Positions 43,601 through 54,735 of a DNA stretch of 64,000 nucleotides are shown here, in pieces. The stretch is from Ascaris suum. Its lineage: Eukaryota > Nematoda > Chromadorea > Rhabditida > Ascarididae. The stretch is taken from NCBI GenBank assembly GCA_013433145.1, contig CM024175.1, positions 7,610,516 to 7,674,515 on the forward strand, read 5' to 3'. Position numbers and translations under genes: made by a program. Positions within the stretch are counted from its first letter, which is position 1, and each line of letters opens with the position of its first letter. The notes under the pieces were generated by a model, which was not told the origin of the DNA, ran no database searches, and was given only the letters and a program-made list of their open reading frames with translations.

Positions 43601-45800
43601 TGGAAAGGACTAAACTGCTATGAGTGTGATTCATACCATAAGGAAACTGCGACATATTTGTCTGCGTTGTGCTTATACCATAGAATATCTTACAGGAATT
43701 ATTCGAGTTTATTATAGCTAAGAAGGCCATATGAAGCCAAGCTCGTATTCAAGTTTATCTACCGTGATTTAGAGGAATTTGCATTGTTTTGCTAGTTTTT
43801 TATGTCTGAGGGAACGCAAACGGTATAGCGAAAGGTGCGGCATGAGAAGAGAATTTTGGGCGGGGTGTCAGTGCAGCGTTTGTTCTGAGTGCACTACCGT
43901 GCTGTTGATGAGGCGAGGGAGTGTCGCGATTACAAGAGGAGTTGACGACCATCCGCTCAATAACTGAAGTCATTCACTGCGTTTATATGCTCTCATTAAA
44001 CTACCCCGTATAATAATAAACTGAATAAATTGGGATACGTACAATGTAAAGTCGGTGTGGTGAAATTTTGTTGAAGAGCTGCAGGTCAACTCGTGATTTA
44101 ATTCCCCTTTGAAGCAATTTTCCTGATGCATGCTGCCGTATGAATCATGATAGCACAGCACACATTTTTAAGCACATTGTTGTTAATGTGTCACGAGATG
44201 GATTATAAGTTGGATGTCGTCATGTCTGTTTACATGTCTGTCCGTCTCTAAGTCAGTGGTTTCAACTTGAGAGCCATTTAAGCTAGGAAATTGATGGGGC
44301 AAAAGAAACGAGTCTTAGAAAATTTGTATGACAGGTCGGATCAGTTAAATTGTGAGGACATTATTTCACAAATTTGATTGTGTACTGAGGGCCGGTGAAA
44401 GCGGATGGCCAAGTGAGCAGAGCGTAAAAGCGCATATCATACCAGCTCTTCTGACTCCCTTTTCCGTCCGTTTTGGAATATGAGTTTCATATGATGCTTA
44501 GTAGATGGTGGGGGGTAGGGGGAGGGTGGTTTTGGAGGAAGCCTAGTTGGGTTTCTTAATAGCTATTTAAAGCTGCAAAGCCACTCTCGAAAGTCACTTT
44601 CGATATTGTGCCGACGTGGTTGGCAGTAGTTAGCTGCTTAGAGCGCTCCATTATGTTTTCACCTACTAAATGCAGTGTTTTTTACATAAGCATGTGAAAA
44701 TGAATTTGGCTGAAATTTGCATATTGGCTTGCAATCAAAGATTGTAAGCGGGACGTCGGCATAATTGAAAATATAATTGGGCGAATTTTGTTTTGCTTGA
44801 ATAATGGAAGCAAATAATTCATAAAAATTTCTAATTGGTCGACGAATTTCTAAGAACCTTTTTTGCATTTTTTTTTTGACAGTTTATATGGATAATCCCA
44901 ACATCGCTCAAATTCGCTAATTTCGAGCGACTGTGTATTTTCTTCCCAAAAAATCAAAAATAGCTCTATTTTGAGATAGATTTTGATATTTATTGGTATT
45001 TATTCATTTGCATACAACAATATTACAGATGATTTGCATAAATATGGGCTATAAATCGGTGCTATCTAATAGTGAATGTCAGTAATGCATATCGAAAAGA
45101 ATGTTGTCAAGTTTTTTTTGGTCTGTAATCGCGACGAGTGCGTATGCACCTTTTTATTGTCACTGTTGCACAATGTGCCATAATGTTTACCTCTCTTCAC
45201 TGTATAAATTGTTGTCGGTAAATAAGACAAAGCAAGCTTGCTCACTTCAGATGACATTTGTTTTGAATTTTGTGCTGATATTCGTGCAGCTTGCATGTTA
45301 ATCCCAAAAAGAGGAGGGGAGGGCATGGTACGATTTCTTTCATTTGCCATACTCCTCATCCAGCGTAGCCACTAGTAAGCATTTGTAATATTTTGGACTC
45401 TGCAATGCGATTATTATAAATTGTAAAAATTTTCAAAAAATCGCTAAATTCGTAAGCTAAATGTGCCTTTTGCCTAATAAATAATAGAGATGGTTGTGTA
45501 TCGCTATAATTCGATTATTGAGTGGTTTTAGCGACGGCAGCATCGACTGAAGCGGCATCGGAGGCACAAGATGTGCCACAGAAGATGACGTTCTCAGTTA
45601 AGCTCACCAAATTTGATGACTCAAAGAAGATTGCACTCATAAAGGAAATCAGGAATGCCATCTCAGGACTGAATCTCGTACAAGCGAAGAAATTTGTCGA
45701 TTCTGCACCCGCCGTGGTGAAGGAGGATCTCGGCAAGACGGAAGCTGAGGAGTTGAAAGCAGCACTAGAGAAAGCGGGAGGTATATGTGAAATTGTTTAG
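40696..45800 (+). CDS. mrpl-12: mitochondrial ribosomal protein L12 (bL12m)
   Basis: Three exons, 40696-40798, 42988-43230 and 45532-45800 (TAG), joined in phase 1 and 1, give about 204 residues, close to the roughly 198 of human MRPL12. Exon 1 encodes a basic, acid-free mitochondrial targeting peptide (SRFFTRNSVKRLLRG, then YPSSRYFS). Exon 2 has the N-terminal dimerisation domain (VQRLVEEIVSLSLLDVADLN, KKRLNLP) and starts an Ala/Pro hinge (AAPAVAGSPAP). Exon 3 finishes the hinge and carries the C-terminal factor-binding domain (KMTFSVKLTKFDDSKKIALI, then KEIRNAISGLNLVQAKKFVD and KAALEKAGG). L12 forms the flexible stalk of the mitoribosome large subunit and recruits translation GTPases in the matrix. 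The start could be 40696 or the in-frame ATG at 40720. AATAAA at 46106 fits as the 3' end. Intron 2 holds a coding-like segment on the other strand. Confidence 0.97.
43409..43571 (-). CDS. C-terminal exons of an unidentified coiled-coil protein nested in mrpl-12 intron 2
   Basis: Minus-strand exon 43571-43470 follows an acceptor ATCATCAG and is open for LFDDGEEPTGLVERMDRMKL, then NVAKFEDRFEALR. A donor CGAG|GTAGTA opens a 44-bp intron (43469-43426) ending TTTTTCAG, a typical minimal nematode intron, and 17 bp of final exon (43425-43409) add AKTIH and TAA. The acidic start and heptad-like helix suggest a small coiled-coil subunit, but I cannot assign a family. The upstream exon should end one base into a codon and was not found, so the full gene may overlap the L12 gene further. 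The frame also stays open without splicing to 43324. Confidence 0.45.
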
Positions 45801-48800
45801 AATCGTTGGCACATTGCTGCGATTGACGAGAAGGGATTAGGATGACAGAAAAGAAGGGAGATTTCCGTATACTATTAGTCCTATTTTTAAAACCTTTGTT
45901 GTACGAATAGGCTTGTGCTGATTGCTGCTGCAGAGAACCTCATAGAAGTGGACATCCGTTTCAGCTGTTTGTCTGATGTAGTTAAAGAATACTACCTAGC
46001 TGTCTTAGCGGTATATTGTTTTACTTTGAATTTAAGCAATTATTAAAAACGGCTCTTTCGAAAAAGAAATCAATTGTGCGACGGAAATATCCAAGATGAC
46101 TCTATAATAAAATATTAACAAAATGCAAAAAAATTGTTTAGGTTTTCACGTCCAGCCACAATATTGTATGTGATCGGTTCAATTTCCTTTGTCATTATCT
46201 GTTTCGGCTCAATATCGCTACGGCTTTAAAACAACAGCAGCAAATTTTTTCCTCTGTTTTTAGGACTATAAATGTCATGCAGATTTCAATTTTTAATGGA
46301 TACGTGAACTTTTTTTGGTTGATCCTCGGTTGTTGTTTACTTCAGAAGGTAATAGTTATATCTTCCTTTTAGCTCATATATAGGAATGTAAATCATCAAG
46401 TAGTGTGATATATTGCTGAATGAATTATGAGGTATCAGAGAGCATTTACTCCACAGGGTAGAGTGTTCCTTGTAAATTGTGCCATACTCACTGCAAGCTT
46501 GTTTGTCCTTTTTTGAATTTTTATTGACTTAATAGTTTGATGAAATTTTCATTCGCTCATGACGTCATGGTGTTGCGTTCTCTTTTGGGTGCTGCAAGAG
46601 AGATCAAGCGAATGGATCTTAATCGATAAGTTGTATTGATTGACGAGTATTGATTGACGCATGTTTCTTGTTATGGAAGAAAATCGTGATGGAATTAGTG
46701 TCTCTGAAATCAGATAGCCACTTTCCGGCTAGATAAAATATTTGAGTGATTAATTACAGAAGTGATTTTATTTGGCACTGACGAAGAACACGTGTTTTTC
46801 ATGTGAATAGGAATTGCATAGAACACCCTTCGTATTATAACTTAGGAGACAAAGGGGATTAAATTTTGGAGGATCCCTTGATGATGTTCGTCGCCTCTCC
46901 TGCCCTCCCCCCCCCCCCTCCCCTCCCCTTCCTTCTTCATGTCCCCTCCTTATTGTTCTATACCTTCTAGATGTATTGCATCGTCTCAGATATCACAGCA
47001 ACAATGCGTACCCTATCAGTGTCGGGTGCTGCGTTTTCTCGCAGACTGCACCTCCCGAATGGCACTGAAATGCGTTGGAAAGTCTGGGAGAAAAGCTGTT
47101 GATGGAAGACACTGTTTGTTTAGAGTGGCATTGTTCTGTGAATGTTCATTGCCTGAATTGTTTACCATAGATTGGGTTTCATTTAATTTTTTTTGTTATT
47201 TTTATTGAAGTGTCTTATCTTTTATTAATATAACGATTAGCGAACTTGATGTGAATCAGAGGTTGAATGAGTTCTTCTTTATTATTGCTGCTGATTGGAA
47301 ACGAAAGAGATGAATCACCGTCTTATTGTCAATAATAATATTTTCTGACTAAAATTCAAGGGACAGGTATGTGTAAATGTTTCGCAGTCACAGGCGAGCT
47401 ATGTTTAAATGCATTTTTTGTGTTTTTTATCACTGATAAAGGCTGATATTTAGTTATCATTCATAAAAGTCTTTAGTTTTGATCTTTACAAATATTTCTA
47501 AAAACGTCTTAATCTGATTTTCTTTCACTAATGAAAGTATGCGTCATTTCTCAGTCGATTAGAGAGTTCGATTGAACATCAAGAAATGGTCATCCATGCG
47601 AATAGTGCTTCGAGTGATGTGAAGTCGTTGAAGAATATTTGAATGCTTTCCAGTGGTATTATTGTTGAAATTGAAGTTTTCTGAAGTTAACCGCGAAGTG
47701 TTGTGGTTGAAGAAGATTAAGCGCTATATTGAGGATTTTATTATTTAATATTGTCGTTTGCATAAAATTTGTTTGTGTTTTTATTGTTGAATTTGAAATA
47801 ATATCGCAAAATACTGAAATAAAGTATTTGATGGGACTGTGTATCATTATTTCTGCTCTTACAGTGATGACGTTTATGTTCGTGGCGCAATACCTGCTCA
47901 CTTTGTGTTCGCTGGTTTCTTTTTTTATCGCCAACATTTTCGGCTCTTTGCTTCACTTCTCCTCACTCGAACATATTTGCTTGACGGCGTCGACGATTCG
48001 CTCGCTCGAAACTTTTACTTCGATCTTTATCTATGTAATATCTTTGCATCGCGTTTTCAAACTAGAGTCACCGAATATTTGACGTTTAACAAATCATTTA
48101 TATATTTGGGGGCTACTGGATGTGAGTAGATTATTTCGTATTGTTTCTAGAAGGCTTATATTCAATGCGAATATAGTGGGAGGGGGGGGGGTATGGGGAG
48201 GGGAGAACGGGGAACGATAGTGACATCGTTTGCATTAGTGCGTTTTTCCATACAACGTTTACTTCATTCACTATCGCTGCTAGTTGTTAAAGGTAAGGAA
48301 AGAGGGTTGAAGGTGTTGGTCACTTTGTTTCGGTGGCAATCATCGCATTGTTATCGCAAAATCTCTATAATAAACTTGCGCAGATGGTAGCAGCTTGGTC
48401 TGTATCAGCACAGAGAACTTTACGGGTTTTTCCAAATACAGTTTTTTGAAGTACTGAAAAATGACGCGATCATGGATTGTTCTAGCTGTTGTGATCTGTT
48501 CGTCTCTTTATATGCTTCTCCAACCTCTTGTCGTTGCTTATGGGGATATCATATTCATGCATGTTGCGCATGGATATCTGTTTGTTTGTCTGCGTGGTTG
48601 CATGATAATTTCAGTTGGAAGCCGAAAAACTATGGTGATGAAATTAGGTAGCAATTCGGCGCTGTTGGATAATCCACTCGTCTTCAGCACTCTTATCGAT
48701 TGATCAACTTCGAACGAAGTTGTCACTTAAAGAGACCGTAAATTTTGCTAATCGGTTATGTGATGCGATCAGGCGAATGCACTCTTGAAGCGATTTTTTG

Positions 48801-51800
48801 GTTGAGTGGGTGGTGCAAGCGATGTTATTACTTTTCGGTGTTGACGCAGGCAGATGGTTTAATCGTCGAATTTGCAAAAACCGCACATCTTGCCAGCTTG
48901 TCTGGCGCTCTTTCCTGTTTGCTCAAACATTTTGGCGACCGTTTGCTCTGCTGAGGTGGAAGAAAAACCACATATTTCGCTAGCATTGCTGTGCCAGTTT
49001 ACTAGTTATTTTCATTTTATTAGCAAAAAAAACTGTAATGCTACGAAATAGAAATAAATTTCGAAGGTAGATGAGGAAGTGAAGATGAGAGGTGTGCGAA
49101 TCGATGGTTCATTGTTATGGGCGATCATGCGACCGATGCCGAATGCACGAAACAACAATCCGTTCGTTTTGTGGCGCTCTATGTTATTGCGCTCGTTTCA
49201 TTCCGACTTTTATTGATGTTGAACGCTTCATTTGATCGCTTAGTGATTACAAGATGCCTTTTTTACTGGTTTTTAGCTAATCGTCTTATTTTAGATATAG
49301 TCTCATCGCTTTTTTTATATAAGGGGTGGGGGAGAGGGGAAGGACGGGGAAGAAAAAGATAGTTTTCTTTCGTTATGAGGTGAAAACCGGAATGAATAAT
49401 TCAATTTTTGATGATGTGTTAAGAGAATGGTGGTAATTTGCCAAGTGCATGAGCACTTTTCATGTTTCTGCAGTGAAATGCCCAATCTTTTCGTTGAATT
49501 TCAAGCGCCCCTTCTCTGTCGTCTTATCGGGATCGCACTATACACCTGATTCTTTTCTCACAATTACATCTCTATACTTGTTTATCGACTGTCCGATGAA
49601 TCACAATTGGGATGTCTGAGAGAGAAGAGTGCCTGCAGTTCCAAGGTTCCTGCAACATTTTCGTACTAAGTAAGGTCATTAGAAGCTACGAAGTGCAAAT
49701 AAAATTAAGTAGACAACGATGCAGAAAGTGAATGCATCGATGATCGTACTATCTGAAGTTAATTAAAGAATGACAATTTCTGTGGATCCTGAAAGTAGAG
49801 GTTTTATTCACAACAACAGTGTATGGTTAGAAAATGTGACGTTGCGCACAAGTTCGAATGGATTGTTCTCGAGGAGGACCTGGAGGCAAGTTGCACCCGC
49901 CTGCTCTTCCCGATTCTATTTTGCTATCATCCCACTCGAGCCACTGCTCATATTTGTGCGGCTTTGTGCAGAGGGCACAACGCGATTCGGCAAGATCGGC
50001 TAGTGAATAAGAAGCGAACAATGCTTTTAAAATCTTGCTTCATAGCAACAACGGCGTTCCTCGTATATTCTGCTCATTTTGCCAAACCTTTTCGAGAGCG
50101 TTATCTCATTATCACAGCCTTTCTTTATTTATATACGGTTGATAAAATGAAAGCAGCAATACGGGTCATTTATAAATCCGCTTGTTTCAGTTTAATTGAT
50201 TGCAGTATGTCCTCATCGCCAACCTTTGTTCCAAGAAGTTCACCATGTTTTTTTTCTACATACTTTATTTTAAGTGACGACATAATGGGATCGCCACAAA
50301 AAACGAAGAAACCCATCCAGCTAATTTCGAGCCTCTGTCATTTGCGAAAAAGATTGACTGAGTTCATTCTGTAAAAAGCGGAAATTGTGGTAACCGGATT
50401 GGGCAATATGGATGCGGTAGGTATTCTGATCCCAGGTTTCCTCTGGCACTCGGTCTTTTAAAGATCGGGGCTTAAGATAGTCGTGGAAAAGGACCACACT
50501 AGGCAATAATTGTCTGGCTGTTTTTGAACAGTTCATGATAGATCATTCCTTGCTCAGTCTATGAAACGGGCGGCGTTGCTTTGAGAGGGTGGTGAGATCC
50601 GGCGGTGCAGACGTGATTCGAGATGATGCTTGTATTTAATGGACTTATGTTGAACTGAAAATTGCCCGTCCTCAAGCACGTAGATCACATCTATGCTCTT
50701 ATTGCCGCAGTGGATCCTTCTATGTAATCGAGCTGACGTCTAATGTGGCTTCTATAGCTTTCGATTTCAAATGAATTCGTCGGCTTATATGCTCTAGCCT
50801 ATTTCGCATAGCGTCTTACTCAGTAATAAATACAATTATTTTTGGATGTGGATCGATAATATCTCTTCATTTCCAGGGTGAATGCAACCTGTCTATTATA
50901 CAGGATAAAATACTCTCGCTCAAGAAGATCTTACCGGGAACAAATTTGGCGAAAATGAAATTCGTACCAACATACGCGTCACCCCATTAGTATCTTTAAG
51001 CTTATTCGTCTTTTTCCAAATGCGGCAGTATGAAAGATTTTAACGTTCGGCATGTTATACCATTTTACATAGGAAAATGGAGGCATCTTTTTTTGCTGAT
51101 ATCACGCCAAGTTTGGTGTCGCTTAAGGCACCCGGGTGGCGAAATTGATTTTCGAGGCTCACCGGTCAGCGCTTGGGTGTATAAAGAAGGCTCAGCTGAA
51201 ATGTTTTTACAACTTTTGATGTTTTGCCAACTTTTTTATTCCTTTGACATTTGATCTTAAATGTTTTCTACGGAATTCTTCATACTAAGAAATTGATAAT
51301 TTCGTGGAATGATGTTCTGGAACTTGCACCTGGCGTTATTGATGTGATTCTTGCCGAGAATTACTCACATTCTTATTGCATTCTTTGGCAGTTTGAATTA
51401 TTCAAAATATTAGAGGATTATGAATGGGGGACATTTGAACGAAAGTGTTGTATGCGTTTTTAAAATCTGTTCTTATATGGAATGTTAATGTGTTTACCAG
51501 GGTTGGCACGTTGTATGACGTGCAGTGTGTCGCCTTCATTTTTTAATCGTTCCATGCGGTATGTAAGGATGGCCTGTAATCGTTTTGGGAAGGGATAGCG
51601 GAGAGAATCAAAAGGGGAAGGAGCATCTTGTAGGTTGTCTGATCGTACAGGTGTTGACGCTCTATAAATCTTATAGCAGGACATTTAATCCCGGTTATGG
51701 TAGCTGTGAGGTTTGGGAGGAAATATTCGGCGTCATGAGAATCGCATCTGATGCTTGTCGAAGTGTATTTGCCAGGTGGAAACCGGCAAAATGCAGCTGA

Positions 51801-52115
51801 GGGAACAGCAATAGCGAGGAATGCCATTTGATTTTGGACTGCGTAACCTGCAACACAAGGCATCATACCGAAATTTTTTCGATCCATCTAGACGACAGCG
51901 TCGATTGATCGGTGATAACGTAACAGCTGGCATTCTCCCATTTTCCAGCCGGAAATGAGCCTACAAGCAGCTGCTTCTATCTTCGCGAGATTACGCTATT
52001 ACGAATTCTGTACGTGAAGCGGTGTGATATGGTCACCGTCGTCACCGTTGCACCAATCGAATATCTCGTGATAAGTTTTATTTAATGGAGCATTTTCAGC
52101 GTGTTCACTGCGATC
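45801..52115. other. 6.3-kb stretch without a supportable gene
   Basis: Contains the mrpl-12 3' UTR, then AT-rich and T-rich sequence with a 12-C run (46907-46918) and a 10-G run (48182-48191). The most gene-like frame is 48461-48703 (+), 80 codons starting with a signal-peptide-like hydrophobic segment. The 183-codon frame at 49823-50374 has no motif. The right end should hold the promoter of the zinc-finger gene. Confidence 0.45.
46106..46111 (+). terminator. candidate poly(A) signal for mrpl-12
   Basis: AATAAA 305 bp downstream of the mrpl-12 stop codon on the coding strand. Confidence 0.5.
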
Positions 52116-54735
52116 ATGGCACGCGGGCATCAGAAATTCCAATCGCAGCAAAGGAATCTGAAGAAGCAAGAGGAGCTAAGAAAGTCAAAGGGAAGCGACC
52201 AGAAGGCTGCAGCTCAAAAAGCACTCACCCACAAGTGCACAGTTTGTATGGTACGTATAGGTGTTGCGTCCTTGTCCTTATAGGCTGTAAAAGCCTTTCA
52301 ACTTTTTCGTTTAATTTTCTGAGGCCACAGGTTTACAGATGTATGGTATTGAGGTATGAAGATGTTCAGATGGTATGCTTGCTGTTTTACTAACGTTATG
52401 AATCGAGAACTCACTCATATAAGGATAACAACCATTTAGGGCATCGAAGGAAATTTTTTCGGGCGCAGACACCAGTATAGGCATTTTGGGCCACGAACGA
52501 ATTTTTCGGGGACCTACAGAAGTGGTAACTCAGCTAAACTAAGACTCACCATTGCAAAATGAGACAAATTTATGAGCACTGATAAAAATGCGATTGGGCT
52601 GTTTTGTTGTAAGATTGATACATGCGTTGCCTCCATCAGCAGCCGTGCCCTCAGAGCATTTCTGAGAGTACAGCACTAAACAGACACAACATTAAGCGAT
52701 TATTCGCTGAATTACAAGAACTTTAAATATATGAAAGGTCGTCCTCCATCATCAAAAGCCGCTACACTGTAGCAACGCATGTAAAATTTTGTGGAACTCA
52801 GTGAGACCATGATATATTCCGATGTAACATTTGCGCTGATTATTGCCGCTTATTGCGTTAATCAGCTTAACCAGCCATTTACACGCGATCTCTTTGTGCT
52901 CTTTAAATTTGCTGATCGAGAAATAGCTGTATTGCCAAAGACATCTTGGCAGTACTGCAGAAAAGCCAAACGGTATTTTAGGTTTGGCGTTGATGCACGA
53001 GATGCAGTGTGCCGACGCAGCAGCTGCTTTCATGCCCTTCTTTCTCACGATCCGAGATGGGGGAGGTTTTGGAGGGGAGGAGGAGCATTATGGCCTAAAG
53101 GTATTCTTAAAGGAAAGTGCACAGTATAGGAAGTAAAGTGTGTTTACAATGTAAATGAGAGGGAAAGAGTGCAGTGAGGGATGTTCTGAAGGTCTCAACG
53201 TTAACCAATATGATATGAGTTCAGAGCACTTGGAATATCACCAGATTTAATCAGCTTTTTTGCTAGAGGGGTTGAAATGATACGTGCTGCTACATTTCAG
53301 CTGACCGCATCCGCCGATGTGGCAAATCGCCAATGAACAATAAGACATACAAAATAGTGCATTCTTAATTTAACGGACTGTGGATCTATACTGTGCACAC
53401 AAACTCACAAGAGAATCGCGTTTATGCCGTATAGGAAATTAGCGTTGATGAAGGGCGTTATAGTGGCTTGCGTATCGATGTGTAGCGCAGTGGTTTTGTC
53501 TTGAAATGCGGTGATTTATTTAGCGCTATTGGCTAGTGCAAAGTTTTACATATGAAGTATGCAGTCTATGTAATAGAGTGGCCAGCTTCCATGTTAATTC
53601 GCCGGTTGTGTGTGAAGTAACAGGCAAATTAATGTCGCCTAAAATTTGTTTGCAATTCATAGTCAGTTAGGCTTCATTTTGCTACCGACCGGGTCACATT
53701 TCTCAACAGTTCGGGTTGCACTCCGCAGTCGGCCGAGTGATGTTTTATAACAGATTGGATCGCTTTCTGCAATGGGTCCGATCGCTTTTTGCGGCTGATC
53801 GGATCGCATTTACAATTTTTGTGCAGTCGATCGGGTTGCGGCTTACATTAAAAAAATGAACTTTTTATAGATTTACACTAATGAAAATCTAATTTAAAAA
53901 TGAATTCATTGTTTTATGTGGGTTATTATTTTTGACAATTAGCGATACCGGTTGATCTGTGGGAGGATCTGCAGGACACTTATTGTGCCAGCCGTTTTGG
54001 CATACTTCTATGCCTGTTCGCGAGCCGGCCGAGAGGCAGCAGGAAACTCAGCTGCTCTTTGGATGTGTGGAATTTCTAAGGTCTTTTAGGGTGCATAATT
54101 ACTCTCGAATTTAGTGGATCAACCAGATGGTGCAGCTGTCAGCAGACACAACCTCTTTCCAAGCTTAGTGCCTTCTGCACTAAAATTTTTTGTGTACCTG
54201 TCGTCTCGCCCGCGCGGCGTCACTTTATTAAAAGTTTCAGGCAGTGCGTTTTCACCTCTCGAACGTTTTATTGAAATTGTTTTCCGGTCAGTGTTTATAT
54301 CGCATTACAACAGCAGCTGCTGAAGCTAGTATAAAGACGTGTTTTAAAGCATTGTTATGACCAGACTGATGGGGTAACTTGGTGGCAGTGTATGGGGTTG
54401 TTATATTTGATGCTTTTGAGCGTCGGTAAAGTGTTGTTGATCCTGGAGCCGGAATATTTTCTTCACAGTAGACCTCAAGTGGGCATAACCGCTGTATAGA
54501 AAATTTGTTGCCCAATTGGGGGCAGTTAATAATTCGGTGAATGGGATCGTTTTTCGGTGGAACTCATATAAAAAGGATGAGAGACGAAGGCCATACTGCG
54601 GTGCCTTATTAGAGAGTTCAAAGAAGACACTGTTTTTAGGCGCAGATGCCGGATTTGAAAACCTACAAGCAGCATTTTGAGTCAAAACATCCAAAGGCGA
54701 CGATGCCGGCCGAGTTGGTGGATGTGCAAGCGTGA
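52116..54735 (+). CDS. ZNF706-like C2H2 zinc-finger protein, tandem copy A
   Basis: Exons 52116-52250 and 54640-54735 (TGA) join in phase 0 to give 76 residues, the same length as human ZNF706. The N-terminus MARGHQKFQSQQRNLKKQEE is the basic SERF/4F5-like segment of this family. It continues GSDQKAAAQKALTHKCTVCM, giving the Cys pair, and after the intron AQMPDLKTYKQHFESKHP supplies the His pair of a single C2H2 finger. It ends PAELVDVQA, nearly as in vertebrates. Known for the family: a small nucleic-acid-interacting regulator linked to translation and stem-cell differentiation control in mammals; the nematode role is unknown. The 2.4-kb intron contains a degenerate tandem repeat near 53.7 kb. 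AATAAA lies 130 bp after the stop. A diverged second copy starts at 58025. Confidence 0.95.
53685..53850. repeat. degenerate GATCGG-type short tandem repeat in intron
   Basis: Five to six irregular units of about 22-30 bp share a GAYYGGRTCGCWTTTYTGC-like core (for example near 53756, 53778, 53798 and 53825). Units are diverged and spacing is uneven, so limits are approximate. Confidence 0.6.

Noticed and set aside
48708..48725. 8-bp inverted repeat CAACTTCG-AA-CGAAGTTG resembling a hairpin terminator
   Set aside because: Short, isolated and in a eukaryotic intergenic region; no T tract or linked gene.
49823..50374. 183-codon plus-strand frame
   Set aside because: No recognisable motif; low-complexity hydrophobic and Cys-rich composition typical of chance frames; competing open frames on the same stretch.
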